A stretch of 56,659 nt of DNA from an uncultured Clostridia bacterium (GTDB lineage: Bacteria; Bacillota; Clostridia; TANB77; CAG-508). Shown here in pieces: positions 18,546-28,274 of this stretch (positions are counted from its first letter, which is position 1; each line of letters starts with the position of its first letter). The position numbers were made by a program, and so were the translations under genes. The notes beneath the pieces were generated by a model. It made no database searches, had not been told where the DNA came from, and worked only from the letters and a program-made list of their open reading frames with translations. The DNA lies in assembly GCA_944386325.1 (NCBI GenBank), contig CALXAP010000012.1, positions 1 through 56,659 of the forward strand. The letters are read 5' to 3'.

Positions 18546-19064
18546 ATGGCTTATAAAAATAATTATATGTATGAAACTAGTCCAAGAAAATTAAAGCCAG
18601 AGTATAGTCCGCCTAAAAAAAGAGTAAAGAAAGTAAAAAAAGTAGAAACACAAATAAAACAAAATAAAAATAAGCCAAAAGCAGAAAATAGGGTAAGAAA
18701 GAATAAATTAAAATGTGTTTTTGGACTTTTAGTAATATTTTCAGTATTATTTGCAGTTTCATATAGAAATGCTCAAATAAGTGAAAATTATACAATATTA
18801 AAAAATCAAGAAAAAGAATTAAGTACTATACAAAAAGAAAATGGACAATTAAAAGTTGCGATTGAAAATAGTTTGAATTTGAGTGAAATAGAACAAAAAG
18901 CAAAAGAAGAACTAGGAATGCAAAAAGCTACAACAAAACAAACAAAATATGTAAATTTACCAAAAAGAGATTATATAGAAGTAGCTTCAGAACAGATAGA
19001 TATGAGTACAAATGAAAATTTATTAGAAAGAATATATAATTATTTTACAAAAAGCAAAGAGTAG
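18546..19064 (+). CDS. ftsL: FtsL-like cell-division protein
   Basis: A 172-aa bitopic protein: basic cytoplasmic N-terminus (1-55, many Lys), one membrane span (about 57-75), then an extracytoplasmic coiled coil (NAQISENYTILKNQEKELSTIQKENGQLK) and a short tail. FtsL forms the FtsLB scaffold that activates septal peptidoglycan synthesis. Sequence similarity in this family is weak, so the call rests on topology plus position between rsmH and a division-type PBP. AAGGAGGATTGTATA precedes the ATG. Confidence 0.75.
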   Translation: MAYKNNYMYETSPRKLKPEYSPPKKRVKKVKKVETQIKQNKNKPKAENRVRKNKLKCVFGLLVIFSVLFAVSYRNAQISENYTILKNQEKELSTIQKENGQLKVAIENSLNLSEIEQKAKEELGMQKATTKQTKYVNLPKRDYIEVASEQIDMSTNENLLERIYNYFTKSKE

Positions 19065-19067
19065 TAG

Positions 19068-19290
19068 TTACAATTTACAGTATACGATTTTGAAATAATA
19101 ATATTTCATAAATTTTTCGGCTCAATACGATATTTAAGAATTTGTAAAATAATTTAATGAGCCTCTTTCATTCAGGCTCAAAATCAAAGATTTTGCCCAT
19201 GAACATTCCTCATTAAATTATATAACAAATTCTATAAACATCTTCAATCGCATTCAAAATTTATTCAATATTATTATATCAAAATCTATA
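19068..19290. repeat. MITE-like family A element, nearly complete copy
   Basis: It starts four bases after the ftsL stop. The left arm GTTACAATTTACAG...TATTTCATAAATTTTTCGGCTCAATACG and the right arm ATCTTCAATCGCATTCAAAATTTATTC are imperfect reverse complements. Between them lies a conserved core with GAGCCTCTTTCATTCAGGCTC and AAAATCAAAGATTTT hairpins. The right tip is truncated relative to 46267-46505. No ORF inside. Confidence 0.75.
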
Positions 19291-19311
19291 TAAAGATCTA
19301 ATAGAATAGTT

Positions 19312-19335
19312 GTAGGGGCGAACAGTGTTCGCCCG
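19312..19335. repeat. Family B palindrome
   Basis: GTAGGGGCGAACAGTGTTCGCCCG, a canonical copy directly downstream of the family A element. Confidence 0.75.
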
Positions 19336-19402
19336 AAATAAAAATATGAATATATAAATTTTATATGAATATCTAAATTTTAGATGTGAATAATAATTAA
19401 TA

Positions 19403-19456
19403 GAAAAAAAGCCAGAATTATTAAACAAACTTATTTAATAATTCTGGCTTTTTTTC
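19403..19456 (+). terminator. Intrinsic terminator upstream of the PBP gene
   Basis: A perfect stem of more than 20 bp, AAAAAAGCCAGAATTATTAAA with its complement, followed by a T-rich tail. Bidirectional in form. It separates the ftsL transcript from the PBP, so the PBP needs its own promoter or read-through. Confidence 0.85.
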
Positions 19457-19526
19457 TATCTATATTTATCCTTTATGTATTGTTTTAATAAATAAGTAAT
19501 ATAAATTAATAATAAAGGAGGAAAAT

Positions 19527-21515
19527 ATGGATTGTGTTAATATAAAACAAAGAAGAAGACTAAGAAGAATGTTATTAATTATATTAATAGTTTTTCTATT
19601 TTTTGTAATAAGAGTAGGTTTTATTCAATTTGTTCAAGGGGAAAAGTTACAAGAAGGTGCATATGAGCAACAGACTTTAGACAGAGCAATAAATGCAAAA
19701 AGAGGAACTATATATGATGCGACAGGTAAAAATATACTTGCTATAAGTGCATCTGTTGAAACAGTAACAGTTAATCCTACTAATATACCGAAAGATAAAA
19801 AAGAACCTTTAGCAAAATTTCTATCTGAAACTTATGATTTAGATTATGAAAATACTTTAAAAAAGATAAATAAAAAAAGTTCTATTGAAACAATCGTAAG
19901 AAAAATAGAAAAAGAAGATGCTGATAAATTAAGAGTGTGGCTTGATGAAAATGATGTAACTACAGGTGTAAATATAGATGAAGATACAAAAAGATATTAT
20001 CCTAATAACGAACTTGCAAGCCAAATTATAGGATTTTGTGGAAGTGATAATCAAGGATTAAATGGAATCGAAGCAAAATTTGATAAGCTATTGGTTGGAG
20101 AAAAAGGTAAAATATCAAGAGCTACAGATGCAAAAGGGGCAGAAATAGAAGGAACATCAGAAAAATATACTGCTTCTAAAAATGGAAAAGATTTAATATT
20201 ATCAATTGATTGGTCGATTCAATCAATTGTAGAAAAATATTTAAAACAAGCATGTGTAGATAATGTGTGTACAGATGGTGGAAATATTATTGTAATGAAC
20301 CCTAAAACTGGAGATATTTTAGCTATGGCTACATATCCAAATTATAATTTAAATAGTCCATATGAACCAAATACTGATGAATTAAAAAGTGTATGGGATA
20401 GTTTATCAAAAGATGAAAAAAATAATTCATTACAAAAAATGTGGAGAAATAAAGCAATAGCAGATAGCTATGAACCAGGTTCTACATTTAAATTAATAAC
20501 TGCATCAGCTGCTTTGGAAGAAGGAATAACAACAACAGATAAAGAGGGAGAATTTAATTGTACTGGTTCAATAGAAGTTGGAGGTGTTAGAATAAAATGT
20601 TGGAGATATTATAGACCACATGGTGCTGAAAGTTTAAGAGAAGGTCTTATGAATTCTTGTAATCCTGTATTTATAGGATTAGGGCAGAAATTAGGCAAGG
20701 ATAAATACTATGAATATTTAGAAAAATTCGGATTATTATCTAAAACAGGAGTTGATTTACCAGGAGAAGCAAATAGTATATTTTTAGATAAAGCAAAAGT
20801 AGGTCCTGTTGAACTTGGTACTATTTCATTTGGTCAGAGATTTGAGATAACACCTATACAATTGATAACAGCTGTTAGTGCAATTGCAAACAAGGGTGTA
20901 ATGAATGAACCAAGAATCGTGAAAAAAAGTATAGATACAGAAACAGGAGAGGTAGAAGAATACCCAGTAGTAGAAAAAGGAAGAGTAATATCAGAAAAAA
21001 CTGCAAACGACGTTCTTAGTATGATGGAATCTGTTGTAGCACAAGGAACAGGTAAAAATGCTCAAGTAAAAGGTTATACAGTAGGAGGAAAAACTGGAAC
21101 ATCAGAAGATGGTGTTAATACAAATAAATATGTAACTTCTTTTATTGGTGTAACACCTGTAAGCGATCCAGAACTTGTTATACTAATAACATTATATAAT
21201 CCAACAGGAGAAGGAGGACACCAAGGAGGTGGTGTAGCAGCACCAATAGCATCACAAGTATTAACAGATATTTTAGCATACATGGAAGTAGAAAAAGATA
21301 ATGAAGAAGAAGTAATAGAAAATGTAGAAATACCAGAAGTTAGGGATTTGACATTAGATGAAGCAATAAAATTATTAAAAGAAAACGATCTTGAATATAA
21401 GTTAAATGTAGAAGAAAAAGATATAGATAAAAAAGAGGTAATTATAGAAAATCAATTTCCATTACCAGGAATAAAAGTAATAAAAGGGAGTACAATTGAG
21501 TTAGAAATCAAGTAG
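19527..21515 (+). CDS. Class B penicillin-binding protein with PASTA domain (SpoVD/FtsI type)
   Basis: A 662-aa transpeptidase that cross-links peptidoglycan at the septum or in spore cortex. One N-terminal membrane anchor (15-33), a dimerisation domain (40-200, RGTIYDATGKNILA), and a transpeptidase domain with Ser319-TFK (active serine), Ser377-Cys-Asn379 and Lys522-Thr-Gly are visible. One C-terminal PASTA domain (about 600-662) follows an acidic linker. The size and PASTA tail resemble SpoVD, which usually lies in this cluster in Bacillota. Genes normally next in the cluster (murE, mraY, murD) are absent here. AAAGGAGGAAAAT precedes the ATG. Confidence 0.93.
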   Translation: MDCVNIKQRRRLRRMLLIILIVFLFFVIRVGFIQFVQGEKLQEGAYEQQTLDRAINAKRGTIYDATGKNILAISASVETVTVNPTNIPKDKKEPLAKFLSETYDLDYENTLKKINKKSSIETIVRKIEKEDADKLRVWLDENDVTTGVNIDEDTKRYYPNNELASQIIGFCGSDNQGLNGIEAKFDKLLVGEKGKISRATDAKGAEIEGTSEKYTASKNGKDLILSIDWSIQSIVEKYLKQACVDNVCTDGGNIIVMNPKTGDILAMATYPNYNLNSPYEPNTDELKSVWDSLSKDEKNNSLQKMWRNKAIADSYEPGSTFKLITASAALEEGITTTDKEGEFNCTGSIEVGGVRIKCWRYYRPHGAESLREGLMNSCNPVFIGLGQKLGKDKYYEYLEKFGLLSKTGVDLPGEANSIFLDKAKVGPVELGTISFGQRFEITPIQLITAVSAIANKGVMNEPRIVKKSIDTETGEVEEYPVVEKGRVISEKTANDVLSMMESVVAQGTGKNAQVKGYTVGGKTGTSEDGVNTNKYVTSFIGVTPVSDPELVILITLYNPTGEGGHQGGGVAAPIASQVLTDILAYMEVEKDNEEEVIENVEIPEVRDLTLDEAIKLLKENDLEYKLNVEEKDIDKKEVIIENQFPLPGIKVIKGSTIELEIK

Positions 21516-21516
21516 A

Positions 21517-21541
21517 AATTCTTATGCTGTGAATTGTAAAA
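21517..21541. repeat. Family A terminal remnant
   Basis: AAATTCTTATGCTGTGAATTGTA matches the outer right end of the complete element at 46483-46505. It is a solo end just after the PBP stop. Confidence 0.5.
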
Positions 21542-21648
21542 AATTATGATATAAATTAAAAAATATTATGTTAATTATTGAAATTTTGATAAAAAAATAG
21601 TAAAATAAAAAAGTAATTTTGCAAAATAGCATTTTAGGGGGAATTAAA

Positions 21649-22035
21649 ATGATATCACAGTTGATATTATTATTATTACTAATAATCTTAATTTCAATAA
21701 TATTATTTGCACTTCGGATAATTTTAGAGATATATCAATATAAGAAAATATATTTTGTAATTATAAAATTACAAAATATGATTGAATTCTTAATTGATAT
21801 AAAATTTGAATCAAAAGAAGAAATTGCATTAGCATGTAATGGATATACCATAACGTTTAAAAACTATAAAGAATTATTGAAAAAATATGAGTTTTTAATA
21901 GTAAATATGCTAAATTATTATGAAGATTATGAGGAAATTTTGAGATTTCACGAAGGAATACCAATTTATCATCAGCAAATATTAAATATTTATAACGAAA
22001 TAAGAGTTTTAAAATGGAGTTTGAAAAATGACTAA
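21649..22035 (+). CDS. Small membrane-anchored protein, unknown function (128 aa)
   Basis: Not recognised. A strongly hydrophobic N-terminus (residues 1-24, QLILLLLLIILISIILFAL) is followed by an about 100-residue hydrophilic helical domain rich in Lys, Glu, Tyr and Ile. Start ATG 21649 follows AGGGGGAATTAAA. The next gene is also 128 aa, with the same layout and a loosely similar middle (NYKELLKKYEF here, NKEELILNYKRY there), so the two look paralogous. Residue 25 is encoded by CGG (21717-21719), one of the few in-frame CGG codons in the window. The stop codon lies inside a terminator hairpin. Confidence 0.7.
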   Translation: MISQLILLLLLIILISIILFALRIILEIYQYKKIYFVIIKLQNMIEFLIDIKFESKEEIALACNGYTITFKNYKELLKKYEFLIVNMLNYYEDYEEILRFHEGIPIYHQQILNIYNEIRVLKWSLKND

Positions 22036-22057
22036 GGTTTATTACTTTAGTCATTTT
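22025..22057 (+). terminator. Terminator overlapping stop codon
   Basis: AAAATGACTAAGG pairs with CTTTAGTCATTTT around a short loop. The stop codon of the preceding gene is within the left arm. Confidence 0.7.
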
Positions 22058-22133
22058 CCCCTAATTATTAATTTTTCTAATTATAATAAGATGTAATATA
22101 ATTAATTTAAAAACTTTAAAGGGAGGCTTATGT

Positions 22134-22520
22134 ATGGAAATGTTTTTAGCAATATTTGTGATAACATTTGTATTATTAATTCTTATTGCATTAATATGGG
22201 ATGGATATGAGAAATATAAAATGTGGCGGAAGTTTAATGAAAATTACGAAATAATAATTAAAACTTTACCATTTATTGAAGAAATTGCAACAATAAAAAA
22301 TGACATACAAAGAGGTGAAATTGTTTTTAATAATTTATATTATAATTATAAAAATAAAGAAGAATTAATTTTAAACTATAAAAGATATATTTCTTCGACA
22401 TTAGATTTATATAATGAAATAAATGAGAATCCATTAATTTCAGCAAATTTAGAAATGAAAAAAGATGAATTAGAAGAAATCAATAAAAGATTAATGATTA
22501 TAATTTGGAAAAATAAATAA
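22134..22520 (+). CDS. Small membrane-anchored protein, probable paralogue of the preceding gene
   Basis: A 128-aa protein of unknown function with one N-terminal membrane helix (residues 3-22) and a hydrophilic helical domain containing KTLPFIEEIATIKNDI and YNEINENPLISANLEMKKDELEEINKR. Same length and topology as the gene at 21649. AAAGGGAGGCTTATGT precedes the ATG. Contains an in-frame CGG (MWRKF). A terminator follows directly, so this is a single-gene transcript. Confidence 0.7.
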   Translation: MEMFLAIFVITFVLLILIALIWDGYEKYKMWRKFNENYEIIIKTLPFIEEIATIKNDIQRGEIVFNNLYYNYKNKEELILNYKRYISSTLDLYNEINENPLISANLEMKKDELEEINKRLMIIIWKNK

Positions 22521-22528
22521 GTTTTAAG

Positions 22529-22566
22529 AAAAAATAAGGTTGAATAATTTTCAACCTTATTTTTTT
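22529..22566 (+). terminator. Intrinsic terminator
   Basis: AAAAAATAAGGTTGA pairs with TCAACCTTATTTTTT; the stem ends in a T-run. Confidence 0.85.
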
Positions 22567-22650
22567 AAATAATATATATATTGATTTTTACATATAATTA
22601 ATTTATAATACAAAATATGTATAAAAAATACAGTTAGATTGGAGGGCAAA

Positions 22651-24700
22651 ATGGTTGATAAATTAATTATAGTGGAATCACCAGCCAAAGCAAATACAAT
22701 AAAAAGATTTTTAGGAGGCAATGTTAAGGTTATTGCTTCAATGGGACATATTAGAGATTTACCTAAATCAAAAATGGGTATAGATATAGAAAATAATTTT
22801 GAGCCACAGTATATAAATATAAGGGGAAAAGCAAGTTTAATAAAAGAATTAAAAAAGGAAGCAAAAAATGCGAAAAAAGTATATTTAGCAACTGACCCTG
22901 ATCGCGAAGGAGAAGCTATAGCGTGGCATTTATCATATATATTGGGTATACCAGAAGATGCAGAATGTAGAATAACTTTTAATGAAATAACAAAAGAGGC
23001 TGTAAAAAATGCTGTAAAAAATCCTAGAAAAATAGATAAAAATTTAATCGATGCACAGCAGGCAAGACGTATATTAGATAGAATAGTAGGTTATAAAATA
23101 AGTCCTGTGTTATGGAAAAAAGTAAGAAAAGGATTATCAGCAGGAAGAGTACAATCTGTAGCTGTTAGACTAATTTGTGAAAGAGAAGAAGAAATAGAAA
23201 AATTTAAACCAGAAGAATATTGGAATATATATGCTATATTAAACAAGAAAGCTTCAAATAAAAAAAATAAATTTGAAGCTCATTTTGTTGGAATAGATAA
23301 TAAAAAAGAAGAACTAAGAAATGAAGAGCAAGTAAATAAGATATTAGAAGACTTAAAGAAAAGTGAATTTAAAGTATGTAATATAAAAGAATCAGACAAA
23401 AAGAAAAATCCAGCACCACCTTTTACAACAAGTACAATGCAACAAGAAGCTTCTAGAAAATTAGGGTTTACTTTAAAGAAAACAATGTCAATTGCACAAA
23501 TGTTATATGAAGGTGTAAAAATACCAGGAAAAGGCAGTGTTGGTTTAATTACATACATGAGAACTGATTCAACTAGAATATCTGAAGAAGCAAGAAGTGC
23601 AAGCAAAATTCAAATAGAAAAACAATATGGAAAAGAATATTATGAGAATAGATATTATAAAACAAAGGCAGATTCTCAAGATGCACATGAAGCTATAAGA
23701 CCAACTTATATAGATATTGAACCAGATACTATAAAAGAATCTTTAACTAATGACCAATATAAATTGTATAAATTAATATATAATAGGTTTTTAGCAAGTC
23801 AAATGGCGTGTGCAATATATGATACCATTTCAGTTGATATAAATGCAGATAAATATAATTTTAAAGCAAATGGTCAGAAGATAAAGTTTAAGGGGTTTAT
23901 GGTTTTATATGTTGAAGGAATAGAAAGTAAAAAAGATGATAAGGAAAATAATATACCAGATTTAGATATAAATGAAGTGTTGAAAAAAGAAGAAATAATT
24001 CCAAAGCAAAGTTTTACACAACCACCAGCAAGATATACGGAGGCAAGTTTAGTTAAAGCACTAGAAGAAAAAGGAATAGGTAGACCAAGTACATATTCTC
24101 CAACAATAACAACAATAATAGAAAGACATTATATAGAAAAAGAACAAAGACAATTATATCCAACAGAACTTGGAAAAGTAGTAAATAAATTATTAATAGA
24201 AAACTTTACAGATGTTATAAATGTAGAATTTACAGCAAAAATGGAAAATGAATTTGATGAAATAGCTGAAGGAAAAGAAATGTGGAAGGAAGTTATAAAA
24301 GAGTTTTATGGCCCTTTTGAGACTGAAGTAGAAAAAGTAGAAAAAGAATTAGAACATGTAAAATTAGAAGATGAAGTATCTAATATTCCTTGTGATAAAT
24401 GTGGCAGAATGATGGTAATAAAATATGGTAGATATGGTAAATTTTTAGCATGTCCACGGTTATCCAGAATGTAAAAATGCAAAACCTTTTGTACAGAAAA
24501 TAGATGAGCCATGTCCAAAATGTGGAGGAGCTGTTTTAATAAAGAAATCTAAAAAGAAAAGAAATTATTATATATGTGAAAATAATCCAAAAAGTTGTGA
24601 TTATATTTCTTGGACTAAACCAAAAAAGGGTGAAGCAATAGATGATAATAAGCCAGAAAAGAAAACAAGGAAGAAAAGAACAAGTAAAAAATCAAAATAA
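22651..24700 (+). pseudogene. topA: DNA topoisomerase I, frameshifted at 24457 before its zinc-ribbon end
   Basis: A type IA topoisomerase relaxing negative supercoils. Toprim motifs (VESPAKANTIKRFLGG; TDPDREGEAIAWH), the active tyrosine Tyr302 in GLITYMRTDS, and IGRPSTYSPTI are intact. The first frame stops at 24474 after the start of the C-terminal zinc ribbon (CDKCGRMMVIKYGRYGKFLACP). Removing C24457 gives ...ACPGYPECKNAKPFVQK, a second CPKCGG ribbon and a Lys-rich tail ending at 24700, about 682 aa in all, the normal size. The extra C precedes an in-frame GGT and creates CGG. The unshifted product (about 607 aa) keeps the catalytic core, so some function could remain. Start ATG 22651 follows GGAGG at 22641. 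Confidence 0.9.
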
Positions 24701-24713
24701 AGGTGATAAATGA

Positions 24714-26012
24714 GTGGAAAATAGTGTAATAATAATAGGTGGAGGTTTAGCTGGATGTGAGGCAGCATATCAAATAGCAAAAAGAGGAATAAGTGTTGAT
24801 TTATATGAAATGAAACCAACTAAATTTTCACCTGCACATAGTAATACTAATTTAGCAGAAATTGTTTGTAGCAATTCATTTAAATCGAATTTAATAACAA
24901 ATGCATGTGGATTACTAAAACAAGAACTTAGAATACTAGATTCATTATTAATAAAAATAGCAGATGAAACATCAGTACCTGCAGGGCAAGCTTTAGCTGT
25001 GGACAGAGAAGAATTTTCAAAAATAGTTACCCAAAAATTAAATGAGAATAAAAATATAAATATTATTAGAGAAGAAATAACAAAAATACCTGAAAATGCA
25101 AATGTAATAATAGCTACAGGTCCATTAACTAGTGAAAAATTAGCAGAAGAAATATTAAAAATCACAGGTGAAGATAAATTATACTTTTATGATGCAGCAG
25201 CACCTATTATAGAAAAAGAGAGTATCAATATGGATATAGCATTTTGGGGAGATAGATATGGAAAAGGTGATGCAAATTATATTAATTTACCTATGAATAA
25301 ACAAGAATATGAAAAATTTTATAATGAGTTAGTTAATGCAGAAGTTGTTAATTTACATGATTTTGAGAAGAGAGAAATTTTTGAAGGTTGTATGCCAATA
25401 GAAGTAATGGCTAAAAGAGGAATAGATACATTAAGATTTGGACCATTAAAACCTGTTGGATTTATAGATAAAAGAACAAATGAAAGACCATATGCAATAG
25501 TACAACTAAGACAAGATAATAAAGATGGAACAATATTTAATATGGTAGGATTTCAAACAAATTTAAAATTTGGAGAACAAAAAAGAGTATTTTCTTTAAT
25601 TCCAGGTTTAGAAAATGCAGAATTTGTAAAATATGGAGTAATGCACAGAAATACATATATTAATTCTACAATATTATTAGATAATACTTTCAATTTGAAG
25701 AAAAACACAAATATATATTTTGCAGGACAAATAACAGGAGTAGAAGGATATGTAGAGTCAATAGCTTCTGGCATGGTAGCGGGAATAAATATTGCAAATA
25801 AGATACTAAATAAGGATAAAATAGTATTTCCAAATTTCACAATGATAGGGAGTTTAGCAGATTATATAAGTACAGAAAATAAAAAATTTCAACCAATGAA
25901 TGCTAATTTTGGAATTTTACCAAAATTAGATATAAAAATAAAAGACAAAAAAGCAAAATATGAAATGTATGCAAAGAGGTCTATAGAATATATGAATGGT
26001 TTGAATTTTTAA
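24714..26012 (+). CDS. trmFO: Methylenetetrahydrofolate-tRNA-(uracil-5)-methyltransferase TrmFO
   Basis: A folate- and FAD-dependent enzyme forming m5U54 in the T-loop of tRNAs. The 432-aa protein opens with the FAD motif VIIIGGGLAGCEAA, then YEMKP, EIVCSNSFKSN, PAGQALAVDR, EGCMPIEVMAKRG (the catalytic Cys region), and near the C-terminus ITGVEGYVESIASG. The start is GTG 24714 with AAGGTGA upstream; an overlapping ATG at 24710 is out of frame. It lies 14 bp after the restored topA stop. topA-trmFO adjacency is a widely conserved Bacillota arrangement and supports reading topA to 24700. Confidence 0.95.
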   Translation: MENSVIIIGGGLAGCEAAYQIAKRGISVDLYEMKPTKFSPAHSNTNLAEIVCSNSFKSNLITNACGLLKQELRILDSLLIKIADETSVPAGQALAVDREEFSKIVTQKLNENKNINIIREEITKIPENANVIIATGPLTSEKLAEEILKITGEDKLYFYDAAAPIIEKESINMDIAFWGDRYGKGDANYINLPMNKQEYEKFYNELVNAEVVNLHDFEKREIFEGCMPIEVMAKRGIDTLRFGPLKPVGFIDKRTNERPYAIVQLRQDNKDGTIFNMVGFQTNLKFGEQKRVFSLIPGLENAEFVKYGVMHRNTYINSTILLDNTFNLKKNTNIYFAGQITGVEGYVESIASGMVAGINIANKILNKDKIVFPNFTMIGSLADYISTENKKFQPMNANFGILPKLDIKIKDKKAKYEMYAKRSIEYMNGLNF

Positions 26013-26029
26013 GTTAAAAATGTTATCTA

Positions 26030-26058
26030 TTGACAATTAGGATTAAAGAATATATAAT
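26030..26058 (+). promoter_or_regulatory. Consensus promoter for rpsU
   Basis: TTGACA (26030-26035), a 17-bp spacer, and TATAAT (26053-26058): a perfect sigma-A promoter. The 85-nt leader that follows contains GGGA...TCCC and GTTTGAGTTAAAC pairings and ends in GGAAGGAGGG. Confidence 0.9.
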
Positions 26059-26149
26059 ATATAGCATTGACGGGATATCAGTACATAGAAATAATTCCCT
26101 AAAATATAGTCCCACAGTTTGAGTTAAACTTTGGAAGGAGGGAAAATAA

Positions 26150-26320
26150 TTGTCAGAGGTTAAAGTTAATAATGGAAATATAGATGATGCTCTTAAAAGA
26201 TTTAAAAGACAATGTGCAAAAAACGGAGTTTTACAAGAAGTAAGAAAAAGAGAGCATTATGAAAAGCCAAGTGTTAAAAGAAAGAAAAAATCAGAGGCTG
26301 CAAGAAAAAGAAAGTTTTAG
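26150..26320 (+). CDS. rpsU: 30S ribosomal protein S21
   Basis: A 56-aa basic small-subunit protein involved in initiation. The sequence runs [20 protein letters not shown], continues [17 protein letters not shown] and ends in an Arg/Lys tail, the standard S21 pattern. The start codon is TTG 26150, set by the strong ribosome site AAGGAGGG 6 nt upstream. It has its own consensus promoter and terminator. The gene is next to a YqeY-like gene, a common neighbourhood in Bacillota. Confidence 0.95.
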   Translation: MSEVKVNNGNIDDALKRFKRQCAKNGVLQEVRKREHYEKPSVKRKKKSEAARKRKF

Positions 26321-26326
26321 TTATAT

Positions 26327-26366
26327 TAAGAGGTGAAGTAATTTTTTGAAATTTTTCACCTCTTTT
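26327..26366 (+). terminator. rpsU terminator
   Basis: AAGAGGTGAA pairs with TTCACCTCTT, followed by TTT. Confidence 0.85.
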
Positions 26367-26431
26367 ATGTTAATAAATATAAATAATATTAAATTTAATT
26401 AGAGCATTTAATTGCTCAAATGGAGGTTTTT

Positions 26432-26872
26432 ATGTTAAAAGATAAGTTGTTAGAAGATTTAAAAAATTCAATGAAAGAAAAAAATGTTGTAAGAAAAAAT
26501 GTAATTCAAATGGTAAGAGCTGCTATATTACAAGTAGAAAAGGACAAAAAAATTGAGTTATCAGATGAAGAGATTATTAATATTATGGCAAAAGAAGCTA
26601 AAAAAAGAAAAGATTCATTAGAAGATTATAAAAAAGGAAATAGACCAGATTTAGTAGAACAAATAGAGCAAGAAATAAATATAATAGATGAATATTTACC
26701 AAAACAATTAACTAAAGAAGAAATAGCTCAAATTGTAAAAGAAGTTATTTCAGAAGTGGGTGCAACTTCTATAAAAGATATGGGAAAAGTTATGAAATTA
26801 GCTAAAGAAAAAATTGGTGCTGCATCAGATGGTAAAACTATTAATGAAGTTGTAAGAGAAATGCTAAAATAA
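26432..26872 (+). CDS. yqeY: GatB/YqeY domain protein
   Basis: A 146-aa YqeY-family protein related to the tail domain of the GatB amidotransferase subunit and thought to interact with tRNA; its exact role is not settled. The family pattern is clear: LLEDLKNSMKEKN, NVIQMVRAAI, EKDKKIELSDEEII, RKDSLEDYKKGNRPDLVEQ, EYLPKQLTKEEI and GKVMKLAKEKIGAASDGKTI. Start ATG 26432 follows GGAGG at 26422; an ATG at 26420 overlaps that site. It is directly downstream of rpsU, as in many Bacillota. Confidence 0.92.
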   Translation: MLKDKLLEDLKNSMKEKNVVRKNVIQMVRAAILQVEKDKKIELSDEEIINIMAKEAKKRKDSLEDYKKGNRPDLVEQIEQEINIIDEYLPKQLTKEEIAQIVKEVISEVGATSIKDMGKVMKLAKEKIGAASDGKTINEVVREMLK

Positions 26873-26972
26873 GTATAAAAATAGATAAAAAATATATAAT
26901 ATTTATAGCTGAGGACAAACAGGAAAGTATGACTTTCCTACTGCATAAATACAGTTATAAAAAGGAGGAGTT

Positions 26973-28256
26973 ATGCAAGAGAAAATTATTGAAATAAAAA
27001 AGGGTATAAAATTGCATTTAATAAAAAATGATAAATTTAAAACAAATTTAATTTCAGTATTTATTACAAGACCATTAAATAGAGAGGAAGTTACAAAAAA
27101 TGCATTGATACCTGCAGTATTAAGAAGAGGAACAGAAAATTTAAAAACTCAAGAAGATATAAACAAGCAATTAGAAAATATGTATGGTTCAAATTTTAAT
27201 TGTGGAATCGAAAAAACAGGAGATAATCATGTAATAAAATTTTATTTAGAATCATTAAATGATAATTTTATTTCAGATACAGAAAGCTTAGTTCAAAATA
27301 GTATAAATACATTGTTTGATATAGTTTTTAATCCTTTACTTATCGAAAATAAGTTTAATACAGAATATATAGATGGCGAAAAAAACAATTTAAAACAAAT
27401 TATAGATGCAAAAATAGATAATAAAAATTTATATTCTTTAATTAGATGTACAGAAGAAATGTATAAAGATAAGCCATACAGTTTATATAAATATGGTTAT
27501 AGTGAAGATTTAGAAAAAATAGATGCTAAAAATTTATATGAATATTATACAAAAGTAATAAATGAATCCAAGATAGATATATTTATTTCTGGAGATTTAG
27601 ATAGCAATCAAATTGAGAATATTGTAAGAGAAAATATGAATATTAAAAAATTAAATGATAGAGAAGGAAAATTTATTGTTAATATTCAAGATAGTGAAAA
27701 TATAAATAATGATAAAGTAAATGAAGTAGAAGAAAAGATGGATGTAACACAAGGAAAATTAGTAATTGGATTGAATATAAATAATGTAAGGAAAGATGAT
27801 AAAAATACAATGTTTAGAGTAATATTATATAACACAATCTTAGGAGATAGTGCAAATTCAAAATTATTTCAAAATGTTAGAGAAAAGGCTCATTTAGCAT
27901 ATACAACAAGATCAACATATATTAGACCAAAAAATATAATATTTGTAAGAGCAGGAATAGAAATAGATAATTATCAAAAAGCATTAGATATTATAAAAGA
28001 GCAATTAGAAGATATGAAAAATGGTAATTTCACTGATGATGAAATAAATAATGCAAAAAATTATTTATATTCTTCAATAAATTCTATAGAAGAAGAGCAA
28101 GACACAGAAATCACATATTATTTTGGACAAGAATTATCACAAGCATTTTATTCACCAGAGGAATATAAGAAAAATATTGAATTAGTAAATAAAGAGCAAA
28201 TAATAAATATTGCTAATAATATTTCTATAAATACAATATATTTCTTAAAAAAATAA
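26973..28256 (+). CDS. M16-family peptidase homologue without zinc motif (YmfF-like)
   Basis: A 427-aa protein with the M16 (insulinase) fold pattern, but the N-terminal zinc-binding HxxEH is absent, so it should be catalytically inactive. It ends in the R/Y-type region typical of M16B C-terminal domains (NVREKAHLAYTTRSTY). In known pairs an inactive partner forms a heterodimer with an active protease encoded next door, and the gene at 28275, only 18 bp away, has that active site. AAAAAGGAGGAGTT precedes the ATG. The upstream 100 bp contain a small GGAAAGTATGACTTTCC hairpin. Confidence 0.85.
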   Translation: MQEKIIEIKKGIKLHLIKNDKFKTNLISVFITRPLNREEVTKNALIPAVLRRGTENLKTQEDINKQLENMYGSNFNCGIEKTGDNHVIKFYLESLNDNFISDTESLVQNSINTLFDIVFNPLLIENKFNTEYIDGEKNNLKQIIDAKIDNKNLYSLIRCTEEMYKDKPYSLYKYGYSEDLEKIDAKNLYEYYTKVINESKIDIFISGDLDSNQIENIVRENMNIKKLNDREGKFIVNIQDSENINNDKVNEVEEKMDVTQGKLVIGLNINNVRKDDKNTMFRVILYNTILGDSANSKLFQNVREKAHLAYTTRSTYIRPKNIIFVRAGIEIDNYQKALDIIKEQLEDMKNGNFTDDEINNAKNYLYSSINSIEEEQDTEITYYFGQELSQAFYSPEEYKKNIELVNKEQIINIANNISINTIYFLKK

Positions 28257-28274
28257 TGTAAATAGGAGGCAAAT

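Noticed and set aside
21717..21719. CGG in the 128-aa membrane protein as a further frameshift site
   Set aside because: Skipping the C leads at once to a stop (GGA TAA), while the unshifted frame continues to a full-length protein.
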